A DNA stretch of 62,434 bases from Branchiostoma floridae. Its lineage: Eukaryota; Chordata; Leptocardii; Amphioxiformes; Branchiostomatidae. A program made the position numbers and the translations under genes. The notes under the pieces are model-generated. The model ran no database searches, had not been told where the DNA came from, and saw nothing but the letters and a program-made list of their open reading frames with translations. The stretch spans positions 20,027,718-20,090,151 of the forward strand of contig NC_049991.1 of NCBI RefSeq assembly GCF_000003815.2, in the 5' to 3' direction. This document shows positions 45,748 through 56,300 of this stretch, in pieces. Each line of letters begins with the position of its first letter. Position 1 is the first letter of the stretch.

Positions 45748-46132
45748 CCATGTTGATTTGATTATATATGGATGACATCCTCTGGGAACCCCAAACTGAT
45801 ATGAGTGTGTGAATAAAAAAGTTTTTGACCAAGCAAAAGCTGCCTTCGAAGGTTATTTATTTAGCCAGTTAGTCAGTAAGGTTGACCATACGACTGAACA
45901 CACAGAATATAGTATACCAGACAATGCATTCTTCATTTTTGTTCTTACACATTATTTGACCTTGGAATATTCTATGGAATTAGTATACGTTTTCTTGATG
46001 TTCGGCATATAGTTGCTTATTTTGAAGCTGCTTTGTACTATTTACAACATGGTTGAAAACTTCACTTTTGGGGGAAAACGGCCGAAGCTTGATGCGCCGC
46101 GGATGTCATACATATAATCAAATCAACATGGC
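45748..46132. mobile_element. Inverted-repeat DNA element (MITE-like)
   Basis: Left end GCCATGTTGATTTGATTAT and right end ATAATCAAATCAACATGGC are near-perfect inverted copies, extended inwards by GGATGACATCC/GGATGTCAT. About 385 bp, no coding capacity. Confidence 0.7.
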
Positions 46133-46570
46133 GTAACTGATCGTGACTGATGTTTCTTGACGGCTCACAATCTAGTGTCACCCTGGACAACGGGACCTTG
46201 ACCTGAACGTAATTAGCGAAATTAGTTTCTATTACTCTTGATTAGTTTTAATCAAGGCTACCATACTAACTAACCACGGGTTTACAAAGAACCTAGCCTT
46301 CGAGTTCACTACTGGAAAGTTGACCCTATGCAGTGAAGCTGCTTTTTCCGAAAAAGTGTAGAGAGTTACTTTCTTGTGAGGCCTTTTCTTAAACACCGAA
46401 CTTCGTAGGAGCGCAAAACGGTGTCTATAACCTTTCTATAACTACATTGAACAACCTTACTGGTTGGTGAGGTTCGAACTCAGGACCCGGTGACTCACGC
46501 ACGGAATTGGATACCAAAGAGGGACTCCGCCGTAACGCTAACACTAGAACGGTGAGGCAAACAGGTCGAG

Positions 46571-47040
46571 AAGCCAGCAGAAGACGCCAACAGGAGTTAA
46601 AGAAGCCAGCAGAAGACGCCAACAGGAGTTAAAGAAGCAAACAGAAGACGCCAACAGGAGTTAAAGAAGCCAGCAGAAGACGCCAACAGGAGTTAAAGAA
46701 GCCAGCAGAAGACGCCAACAGGAGTTAAAGAAGCAAACAGAAGACGCCAACAGGAGTTAAAGACGCCAACAGAAGACGCCAACAGGAGTTAAAGAAGCAA
46801 ACAGAAGACGCCAACAGGAGTTAAAGAAGCAAACAGAAGACGCCAACAGGAGTTAAAGAAGCCAACAGAAGACGCCAACAGGAGTTAAAGAAGCAAACAG
46901 AAGACGCCAACAGGAGTTAAAGAAGCCAGCAGAAGACGCCAACAGGAGTTAAAGAAGCCAGCAGAAGACGCCAACAGGAGTTAAAGAAGCAAACAGAAGA
47001 CGCCAACAGGAGTTGAATAAGCCAACAGAAGACGCCAACA
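46571..47040. repeat. 32-bp minisatellite just upstream of the secreted coiled-coil gene
   Basis: About 14 tandem copies of a 32-bp unit, GAAGMCARCAGAAGACGCCA followed by ACAGGAGTTAAA. The period is not a multiple of three and every unit has TAA, so it does not encode a repeat protein. It ends about 90 bp before the ATG at 47130, in the promoter or 5' UTR. Confidence 0.9.
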
Positions 47041-47129
47041 GAAGAACCCAACAGAAGAAGCCAAGAGAAGTATTACAACACAGAAGTGTCCACTGTCACA
47101 CCCTGCCACCGGACCGGCCAGGAGCCAGC

Positions 47130-49810
47130 ATGGCGCAGTTGCCACAGTTCCTTGTGTTCCTGATACTGCTGGTGCCCATCCGCGCCGCACCCGTCAGTAA
47201 CACGGCAGAGGAGACCGTGTCCTACCTCCAGTCGGACATCAGCTCCCTCAAGGGGACCATCAAAGGCATGTCAGGTAAAGAAAATAGATTTCTTCATTCT
47301 TTCTTTATTCTTTATTTCAGGTATAAAACTCATAGGTACACAAAAGATCACACATACATACATATACATCAGAAACATCTATCTGTACAATAGGCCATAG
47401 CAGTTACTGAAAAATGTGTTTCTATAGTACATGTCTGAAGTCAACAAGTGCTTGACAATAGAATTATGGGAGGACACTGCCCTTTGTAAGAAAGAATAAC
47501 ATACCCTCCTTTGCCTTGATTCAAAAGTGTCGATCAGTCGAATGGTACACAAACAGATTTAATCTCCAAGCAGATCCTACGGTAGCATAAGATAGTATCA
47601 AAAGCTGGCAGAGGAGTGAAACCGGCTTAGGAATGCGTCTGGCTACCGGGCAACTGGACACCTCTTAGCTGACTACACTCTTTGGCCAGTTTGGTATAAT
47701 CTTATGCCACCGTAGGTTCTGCTTGGAGATTAAAGAAAATTTACTAATCAAGTATTCAACTCGGCCGACTTTTCCAAATGAGATTTTCGGCCGGAGTATG
47801 ACCTGCGTTTTGGCGATTACGCGGGCTTCGGACGATTTTTAGAAAGAAAAATCTTAACACCAATTCACCTTCATCCGCCGCTGTGTTCCTAAAATAGGGT
47901 ATTTGGGGATATCAAGAAGAAATATTGTAGTTTGAAACTACCTATGATATCCCGAAATACCGTTTTTGATAACAACGAATAAAGGTCACCCCACGGATAA
48001 AGGTGAGATGCCGCTATATGTCAAAGTTTATTGCGAAGCAATTGCAACGGGTACAATGTAAGGCAAACAGGGAGTATATAATGTAAATATAGAATACAAC
48101 AAGTTGTATTCCGTATCGCCCAAGGTATCAGCCCGACCCGCGGGTCGGATCGCCCGAAGGCCGGAGGGTAATCCGACCCGCGGGAGGGCTGAGACCGAGG
48201 GTGATGCGGAATACACCGTGTTGTATTTTATTTATGTCATACCCACCTGAGAAAACCCATGTTTTGATGCGAAATGCACCAGAAGTTGAACAAATTTGGT
48301 GCCCTCGAAAAAAAAAGCGTTGCAACAGTAATGTTCCAACGTCCGAATCAGGTATTCGAACTTTCGGTGGCGCCGTACTCGGCCCACTCGAAACAGTTCG
48401 ATTTATTCGAATGGAGCCCGTGTGATAAGCCCGGGCCGTACGGAAAGTTATCATCCGGTCCGGAACACTCGTATCGAACGTTTTGCGTCACAGGTATGAC
48501 GTAATACAACTAACCGTTAGCTATATAGCAACATTAATTCAATACATGTAGGTTTTAAGGCTTTACAATATCAAACAAAACAGCGTATAAAGTTAGACAA
48601 AGACAAAATGTTAATATCAGTCTACATGTTAATAACAAAGATCTAGTACAACATACACCTAGGCTGTATGTCATACATACAATAGATCTCGTACAAACTA
48701 CGCTTACGTTCTATGCTATATAAATTATACAATATTGACAAGAGTGAAAAGAAAAGATTCTAAGCTACAACCCACATTGCAGAATGGCTTAAGGAGATGC
48801 AAGAAAACATCGACATTTTCAAGAGTTACTTCGACGGCATCAACGCGCTGCTGACCAGAATGAAGGTGTGTATCTGTTTGTGTATCTGTGATTAACGGTC
48901 AGCTGGTAACGCTACTTCAAATTTATTCGCGAGGTAGCCCATATCCGTTGTTTTTAAACACATAGGTATATCAAGTCAACTGACGGTGATTTCAAATTGC
49001 AGTATTTTCAAAATATGGCACCGTCCGTCGACTTCATATCCGTAAATGCCTTTAAGAACTAACGTTATAACCACCCGACGGTGTAACGCTTCTGTACGGT
49101 ATAACCGCCATTCGGCATAACACACCAGCTTCTGTATCTGTATAGCCGGTATAACCGCCCGTTGGCGTAACACAACACTGCTTCTGTAAAAAGTATAGCG
49201 AATACACACAAACACACACCTACACGTGCACTTACACAAGCGAAAACACACGCACACGCACCACACACACATACACACACACTCACACAAACAAACACAC
49301 ACACACACAAACATATGTGACAATATATATCCACATCTACAACATGTTGATTTGTCCCAATGTATTGTGCGAGTGCAGCCCATCCCAGACCAGATCACCG
49401 TACTTGAGGCCAGTCAGGACGAGCGCAGCTCTACTGTAGAGGCCCTGGGCGGCACCGTGACAGAGCTGGAGACCGGGGTGAACAGGACGGCCGCCCGACA
49501 GCAGGAGATGGAGAACTCTCAGACGCAACATAAAGAGGAGCTGAGCGCGTTGAGGGCCGGCCAGGACGACATGCGCCGGACCCTGGCCACGCTGTCGGCG
49601 GCCTGGCAGCGGCTGGAGTCCCGCCAAAACGAGTCGGTCGCCTGGCAACGGAACACGGACGGGACCCTCTCGCAGCTGCAGAAGGATGTCCGCGATTTGG
49701 AGTCCAGCGATGGGACTGGTGGTGATGGTGGTGGTGAGGATGGGGAGGAGGAGGGGTCAGGGGACGTGTTTGGGATGGAGGTATCTTCGGAAGGACTGCT
49801 TTTTTCTTAG
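47130..49810 (+). CDS. Small secreted coiled-coil protein (3 exons)
   Basis: Exons 47130-47274, 48783-48865 and 49379-49810 join in phases 1 and 0 into 219 codons. The ATG is followed by a clear signal peptide (MAQLPQFLVFLILLVPIRA, likely cut before AP). Then ETVSYLQSDISSLKGTIKGM, EWLKEMQENIDIFKSYFDGI and a long last exon with heptad-like helices (VTVL-type spacing through LSALRAGQDDMRRTLATL and QLQKDVRDLES), two N-glycosylation sites (NRT, NES) and a Gly/Glu-rich acidic end before TAG. No globular domain. A possible donor (GAG-GTATCT near 49780) could lead to further exons, but none was recognised before the inverted repeat at 49822. Function unknown. Confidence 0.65.
47561..47731. mobile_element. 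Short inverted-repeat element, family 2 copy A (in intron 1)
   Basis: Ends AATCTCCAAGCAGATCCTAC and TAGGTTCTGCTTGGAGATT, with AGTATCAAAAGCTGGC inside. Same family as 52971-53134. Confidence 0.8.
47870..48012. mobile_element. Degenerate family 3 inverted-repeat element
   Basis: GATATCAAG...ATATTGTAGTTTGAAACTACC...GATATCCC and AATAAAGGTCACCCCACGGAT match the 56078-56288 element; the left end is worn. Confidence 0.55.
48086..48234. mobile_element. GC-rich palindromic element
   Basis: Two ~60-bp inverted arms: GAATACAACAAGTTGTATTC leading to CAGCCCGACCCGCGGGTCGG, and CCGACCCGCGGGAGGGCTGA leading to GGAATACACCGTGTTGTAT. The centre is CpG-rich. Confidence 0.7.
48905..49090. mobile_element. Degenerate family 3 inverted-repeat element (second)
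   Basis: GGTAGCCCATATCCGTTGT, GGTATATCAAGTCAACTGACG, ATTGCAGTATTTTCAAAATA and CCGTCGACTTCATATCC match blocks of 56078-56288. Confidence 0.55.
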
Positions 49811-49821
49811 TAAATGCAACC

Positions 49822-50164
49822 TAAAGCTAAGGGCACAACCCGCCGTACGTGCAATTACATGTTGTCTACGTGCCAAAACGAGGACAATCTTTTGGGATCC
49901 GTATTAAGTGGTAAGTACCGCCTCCGTACGAACTCGCAAGGAATCCGACGGATTTTGGAGCACGCAGACAAACCGTAGAACTTTACGTGCAGGCAAAACT
50001 TTGTGTGCCATCGGTCTGCGGTACGTGCCAGTAAGGGCGACGCGAGTGCCCTGTACAGCCTGAACGTTTTCAGAAATACTTGGCGGACGTGGCCTCCACA
50101 CACACACACACACAAAAACGTACGGATGAATTGCACGTACGGCGGGTTGTGTCCTTAGCTTTAA
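49822..50164. mobile_element. Inverted-repeat element with long TIRs
   Basis: Left end TAAAGCTAAGGGCACAACCC continuing GCCGTACGTGCAATT; right end AATTGCACGTACGGC, GGGTTGTGTCCTTAGCTTTA. About 343 bp. It starts 12 bp after the coiled-coil gene's stop codon. Confidence 0.85.
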
Positions 50165-50409
50165 GGTGCATTCTCACTGCACTCGCGTCAAGCTTGCGTC
50201 ACTGCGGTGTAAGAAAGATACTCAACGATTTTTTTGGATAAAGAACGGAATTTCTTACTTTTTGTGTATTTTGTCGTCTTCTAAGTCATACTTTGACGTA
50301 TTACGCAATATCTAAATCATAAAAAATCGGAGAAAATAACAAAACAGTGACGCAGTGAACGAACCCCGCAGTGACGCAAACTTGACACAAGTGCAGTGAA
50401 AGACCTTAA
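50161..50409. mobile_element. Second inverted-repeat element, abutting the first
   Basis: TTAAGGTGCATTCTCACTGC with CAAGCTTGCGTCACTGCGG, and at the right CCGCAGTGACGCAAACTTG with AGTGCAGTGAAAGACCTTAA. About 249 bp. Confidence 0.8.
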
Positions 50410-50826
50410 GGCCTAAGTCATATTCATATAGTCTCTACCAGACTGACTACGATGGCGGTAATATGGCACCCAGTGGAATTATGAGAGTTGATGTTATAGA
50501 GTTTTAGATAATTTTGCACGCTTGCTTTGTCAGACGCTGTCTGTCATTCGACGATTTGGTTGATTGTGACCAATGAAAAGCAATAAATACTACCTGTAGC
50601 ACTTTGACTGCCATCGTTTGTCTTGAATCTCTCGCACATTCTTTTATTAATATCGCTATGATAAAATGCAATCTGTATTATGTGATGTGGCGGCACGTGA
50701 CGAAATAGAAGGGCGATTACTCAAAACAAACTCAAACAAATTTAAACCTAACCGCATACTAAATTTAAAAACGACTCGTTCATAGCTTCTTCTGTTATGA
50801 TTTTCAGCAACAGACACCGCTACAAA
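50410..50826. other. Intergenic, little seen
   Basis: A short block GATGGCGGTAATATGGCACC near 50450 resembles 33838-33868 in a polycystin intron. No gene recognised. Confidence 0.4.
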
Positions 50827-50944
50827 CTAGCCTGGGTACCATCCGTATTCTACCGGGCTCCTTACACTCGCTAACTAAAAAATATTCCTTAGGTAGTGAG
50901 TGTAAGGAGCCCGGTAGAATACGGACTCGTGGTACCCAGGCTAG
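50827..50944. mobile_element. Snap-back hairpin element
   Basis: CTAGCCTGGGTACCATCCGT with ATTCTACCGGGCTCCTTACA, and the inverse TGTAAGGAGCCCGGTAGAAT with ACGGACTCGTGGTACCCAGG. About 118 bp with arms covering most of its length. Confidence 0.85.
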
Positions 50945-51203
50945 CTACAAATAAAGTGTTGAAAGTAAAGCCAGGCTTTTTTGTTGTTCTCCTGACTAAT
51001 TTGCTGCCTTCTTGTATCCCTGACAAAGGCCCTTCGTTGTTGCTAGGAACACGAAAGACAACAAAGCTTCATTTCATTAGCGGAGGGAACCAAATGCAAA
51101 AGGAAGGCATTCACTGATCATGGACAGGTGTGACTTGTTCAGGAGGGTTTTTTGTTCTTCTAATTGCCAATATCTGTACCCTACGCGCAGACGCGTCCTT
51201 GAC

Positions 51204-51420
51204 GTAGCCTCCATAGCAGGCTATCTGGGGCCTTTTTTTTTGTGTGGCCCATAATACACTTTTGCTGACCACTTCTTTTTGTACTGGGTCGTTGTTTGCC
51301 GGTCGTCGCTGATTACTGGCCTCAAAGGCCAGCAATCCGCGACCCAGTACGAAAGGAACATGGCCAGGAAAAGTGTGTTATGAGCCAAAAATGCCCCAGA
51401 GAGCCTGCTATGGAGGCTAC
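51204..51420. mobile_element. Short inverted-repeat element, family 1 copy B
   Basis: GTAGCCTCCATAGCAGGCTA and AGAGCCTGCTATGGAGGCTA-C; the same family as 44038-44175, with an extra internal palindrome near GTACTGGGTCGTTGTTTGCC. Confidence 0.8.
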
Positions 51421-51689
51421 CCTTGATGCTTGGACCGTGAAAAACTTAATCACATTTCACGTCCGAACGGACGCTCACCCATTCGTAAGGGCACAGTCAC
51501 ACTAGCGTGTATATGAATTCCGAATTAGGTACGTAGTGACATTTTTTTTTTCATACGAAGTAGTACGCACACTAAGCACCGCATACGCATCTCAATCCTT
51601 TTGTGCCAGTTTTAGGTACGCAGGCATGCGCACAGTACGACCTGGTACGCGTACCTGCGGAGTAATACAGGAATGAGACCTTCTAGATC

Positions 51690-52001
51690 TTGAGGAAAGT
51701 GAGTTCAAGGCTAAAAGGCAAACTGAAGACCTTGACCTTGACCCGTGATTGCTATGAAGCCGACGTATCGCAAAGCCCCCTGCTGAACATTTTCAAAACT
51801 GCAGCTAAGGTAGGTTGCATCTGCGTGTCCCACCCAGGAAAACCGGACCTGAAAAAATCGGTAGACCGGATGTTGTACCTATTGGAAAATCATCAATATT
51901 CAATATCGGACCTTTTGGAAAATAAAGAGATCATATGTTCAGGCATTCACGCGTTTTGGGGCTTACCAGTCGAGGAAAATAGCAAGATCGAAGTAGAGTA
52001 G
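51690..52001 (+). CDS. Uncharacterised 103-codon open frame
   Basis: Open from Met at 51690 to a stop at 51999. Includes ADVSQSPLLNIFKTAAKVGC, DLKKSVDRMLYLLENHQYSI and SGIHAFWGLPVEENSK. Composition looks protein-like (mixed hydrophobic and charged, few low-complexity runs) but no family is recognised and no splice partners are evident. It could be a gene fragment or a transposon relic. Confidence 0.25.
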   Translation: MRKVSSRLKGKLKTLTLTRDCYEADVSQSPLLNIFKTAAKVGCICVSHPGKPDLKKSVDRMLYLLENHQYSISDLLENKEIICSGIHAFWGLPVEENSKIEVE

Positions 52002-52558
52002 AGTCTATGGTCATTTTACCAAGTCTTACAGTCAATAGTACAGATCTAGAGGTAGTTAGCCTTGTAGGATTTTAAAACTGACGCCAGCGGGAGTCAAATA
52101 CTACATAAAACAGATTACTTTGTAGTGAAATGAACCATTGTTTTGAGCATCGTCCATTTACAAGTTCTCATATATCTAATCAGGTCCAGGTTCAGGTCCG
52201 GAGCTGGACCTGATCCTCTGGACCTGAACCGGACCTGGACCTGAATTTGATGTACCGGTACTCACCCCTAGCTATAGTTTTTTTTTACCGATGACGGCAG
52301 AGTTGTAAGCAGAAAAACACATTAAGAAGTTATGAATTACTTCGAAACCGATGTTAGTCGTCACTTGTAGTTCTCCACGTATGTCTTTATACAAAATGCC
52401 TTTTCTATATACCGGGAAACGTCACAAGCATTAGGCTACAGCACATTTTCCCATTTGGTACTTTCTCATGGTGGAATTTTTTTCTTCTGAAATCAGGCAA
52501 ATATCAATGAGTGCTCTCACACCATCCACAAAATTTACTTGCGTTGGCCTAAACGGCA
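52002..52558. other. Intergenic, GGACCTG inverted/direct repeats
   Basis: Around 52187-52245 the heptamer GGACCTG or its complement occurs many times. Nothing else recognised. Confidence 0.4.
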
Positions 52559-52559
52559 A

Positions 52560-52880
52560 AACAAGGGTTTATTAACTGTTACTCTCCAAGCAAAGGCTAG
52601 GCTCCGGCTGTTGTTTTTTTGACGTTTTTTTAGGTGTTTTTAGATTAGGGCTTTTTATTTTGGAGTGTCCCATATACAGTGATATACGCAATTCTTTTAG
52701 CAGTATTCTCAATGTAGACGCACGATGTAAACAGTTATCCAAAGACCAACTATTTCTGTTTATAGTGACAGCCACAGACAACATTGTACAACGAAAACTA
52801 TATGTGAGTTCGTATACACTTGTTTTAAGAAGAGGGAAGAGGCATGCAAACAATATTGATGTTATAGTGATAGTCTAGCT
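52560..52880 (+). pseudogene. LINE reverse-transcriptase C-terminal scrap
   Basis: Frame from 52660: MECPIYSDIRNSFSSIL, QLSKDQLFLFIVTATDN, VSSYTLVLRRGKRH. The ECPIYSDIR...LF....S start resembles the end of LINE ORF2 (after the H-x3-C knuckle). Upstream part unreadable. Confidence 0.5.
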
Positions 52881-52970
52881 CCAGATGTTTTGTCTATCCA
52901 ATTATTCACTTGTAACACTACTTGCAATAGTTTCTAGTCTTATGTATTTCATGCAATACCATCGAATCAC

Positions 52971-53134
52971 TAGTCTCCAAGCAGACCCTACGGTGCCTTA
53001 GAAATAGTATCAAAGCTGGCAAGGCACCAGGTGCCCGTTTGACTCCCTTAGCCGGCTATCCCCCTTTGGCCGGCTATACTCCTTTGCCAGCTTTGATACT
53101 ATTTCTAAGGCACCGTTGGGTCTGCTTGGAGACT
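52971..53134. mobile_element. Short inverted-repeat element, family 2 copy B
   Basis: TAGTCTCCAAGCAGACCCTA with AGAAATAGTATCAAAGCTGG, and the inverse CCAGCTTTGATACTATTTCT with GGGTCTGCTTGGAGACTA. Arms of about 55 bp. Confidence 0.85.
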
Positions 53135-53194
53135 ACGAATCACTGCATTTAGCCCATGGGGACAAGAACATGCAAATCAATATCATTCAATAAG

Positions 53195-53284
53195 AAGGGG
53201 GCGTGTCCGTAGGCGGGGCTAGCATCTACGGGTTCAATGACCCGGGGTGGCGAAACCGAGGCTACACGTTACATATCGTCCAAC
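53195..53284 (+). promoter_or_regulatory. Probable GCAT core promoter with GC boxes
   Basis: GGGGGCGTGTCC and GTAGGCGGGGCTAG lie 60-90 bp upstream of the ATG at 53285, in a locally CpG-rich patch. No TATA box. Typical of a housekeeping promoter. Confidence 0.5.
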
Positions 53285-53383
53285 ATGGCGGCCCTGTATG
53301 TGTCAGCTGTGCGAACTCTCCGGACTCGGAGCCCGATTTTCGTCGCTCCTCGTCGATTCCAGTCAGCCATCGCATCCATGAAG
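53285..53383 (+). CDS. GCAT: GCAT exon 1 (mitochondrial presequence)
   Basis: Start ATG in GTCCAACATGG context; 33 codons, no acidic residues before the mature part, donor GTAGGG, phase 0. Confidence 0.88.
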
Positions 53384-56300
53384 GTAGGGAAACTTGTCGA
53401 GATCCTACTGTAGATGTGTGAAGGCATGAGAGGCATGCGATCTTCTGAAACTGGCCACATTTCTGAAACCACTTTCCGAACTCCCCCAGCTTTCACTTAA
53501 ATGCCATGGCCACGTAAACAGAAATAGAAGTCATATATTTTACGTAACTGTCATGTATTTTACAGGGTTCTTGACATGATTTTCTGATTTCATTCCATTC
53601 CATTATTTTCTTGTAAGATACGCGAAATTGATAAGGAACTGAATCTCCCATATTCCAAAGATGAAATGATGCACAGCTTTAACGTTATGTACAAAAGTCA
53701 AAACTTGCAGGTGGTAAAATACCATGACATGTTTGCGTAGCGTAAACAGAGCTGTAGAATAGGCACACATCATGGTTGATAAGGTTGTTTGTAAGAATAG
53801 ATTACACGCTTACACTCCGTTTGCAATACTGGACAACATTTTTGTATAATTATTCATCTTGAAATAAAAACAGTATCAAAACATTGATTTTAATGGATTG
53901 GATTGAAGACCGAATATTGCACATATTTGCCACACCCGGTTAAGTACAGGTCACAACAAGACTTGCTGAAAAATTCAGTTAACAGATATAAAATGAATTG
54001 TTGGATGAATAATGAATAAAGCTTCTCGCTTTTTAATAATACTGGTTTATTGCATAATACAAGTCTGTTATAGTGGAGATTTGTTATGTTTTTGTATCCC
54101 CAGGCATCTGCAGCATATTGAAGTTCACGTTTAAGTGTTTACAGACGCTTCCAGATTTCAGCCACACTACTTCTTTACCCCTACATCATTGACTCCGGGT
54201 GTCAGAAAAAAATACTGTGTTCTGCGACCATGGATGCTATGTTGACAAAACCCTGACCTTTAACCTTACATGACCTCTGACCCCCAGGAGATCCTGGAGG
54301 GCGAGTTGGAGGGGATCCGGCAGGCGGGCACGTGGAAGACGGAGCGCGTGATCACGTCACCGCAGGCCGCCAGCATCACGGTAGAGGGCACCGAGGGAAA
54401 CATCCTCAACTTCTGCGCTAACAACTACCTGGGACTCTCCTCCAATCCTGAGGTCAGCCATTAGCTTGGTACTAAGGTTAGCACAGAAAATTCAGGTACG
54501 GTTCAGGTCTAGAGCCCACATCACTGTAGAGGGCACCGAGGGAAACATCCTCAACTTCTGTGCTAACAACTACCTGGGACTCTCCTCCAATCCCGAGGTG
54601 AGCCATTAGCTTAGTACTACTAGTCCTGGAAGTGGGTACCAGTACAGAAAATTCAGGACAGGTACTTCTCAGATCCAGAGCCAACATCACGGTGCAGGGC
54701 ACCGAGGGAAACATCCTCAACTTCTGCGCTAACAACTACCTGGGACTCTCCTCCAATCCTGAGGTGAGCCATTAGCTTGGTACTATGGGTGGGTACCAGT
54801 ACAGAAAATTCAGGTACAGGTATGTTCAGACTTCGGGTACAGTAACCTGGACCTAAACATCCTCAACTTCTGCACTAACAACTACCTGGGACTCTCCTCC
54901 AATCCCGAGGTCAGCCATTAGCTTGGTACTACTAGTCCTAGAAGTGGGTACCAGTACAGAAAATTCAGGACAGGTACTTCTCAGATCCAGAGCCAACATC
55001 ACGGTGCAGGGCACCGAGGGAAACATCCTCAACTTCTGCGCTAACAACTACCTGGGACTCTCCTCCAATCCTGAGGTGAGCCATTAGCTTGGTACTATGG
55101 GTGGGTACCAGTACAGAAAATTCAGGTACAGGTATGTTCAGACTTCAGGTACAGTAACCTGGACCTAAACATCCTCAACTTCTGCGCTAACAACTACCTG
55201 GGACTCTCCTCCAATCCCGAGGTGGGTCATTAGCTTGGTACTAAGGTTAGTACAGAAAATTCAGGTACGGTTCAGGTCCAGAGCCAACATCACGGTACAG
55301 GGCACCGAGGGAAACATCCTCAACTTCTGCGCAATAACTACCTGGGACTCTCCTCCAATCCTGAGGTGAGCCATTAGCTTGGTACTTTGGGTGGGTACCA
55401 GTACAGAAAATTCAGGTACAGTAACCTACCAAAAGTAGGTATGTTGAGACTTCAGGTACAGTAACCTGGACCGAAACATCCTCAACTTCTGTGCTAACCT
55501 GGGACTCTCCTCCAATCCTGAGGTGGGCCATACTGGTCTGTCCTTCAAGGAAAGGCCTACATCTTTAAGGAAGGCAAGGCAGTTCTAGAAAAGGAAGAAC
55601 TGATGCAAAGGAGCATCACCTAAGAGTCGCCAATGTGCTTCACTCCTAGTTGTGTCTAATGTACAATGAATAAAGTAGTTGTTGAACTCTAAGTAGAATT
55701 GGGAAAAGATTAGGCCTGTGTGTAGACATATAATGCTAGTTCACGACGTTCAAGACCCCTAATTGATCTTCGTTCGCAAAGCCCAGGCAAGAGATTAACA
55801 TTTATGACATCATCGGCATATCTTACAGGCTATAGGTGCTGGTAAGAAGGCGTTAGACACCCATGGAGCTGGCCTTTGTTCCGTTTGGTTCATCTGTGGT
55901 TTAGAGACAGTTTATTTTTGACATTACCCTGTTATGTTGCAGGTTATAGCGGCTGGTAAGAAGGCGTTAGACACCCACGGGGCCGGTCTGAGTTCTGTTC
56001 GGTTCATCTGCGGTACTCAGGACATCCACAGGGAACTGGAACAGAAGATAGCAAAGTAAGCACATCTACATGTAACGTTAGTTCACCTTTATCCGCGGGG
56101 TAACCTATATCCGTTGTGCTGCTAAAAAGGGTATCCAGTGATATCAAGTCGATGGACGGTAGTTTAAAATTATGATATTTTCAAAATATTGCAGTTTGAA
56201 ACCACCATCTGTCAACTTGATATCCCTAAATACATTGTTCTTAAAAAGAACGGATAAAGGTTACCCTACGGATAAAGGTGAACTAGCGTTAACTAACACT

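Noticed and set aside
46571-47040. Regular 32-bp direct repeats resembling a CRISPR array
   Set aside because: Units are contiguous with no unique spacers, and the context is an animal nuclear genome.
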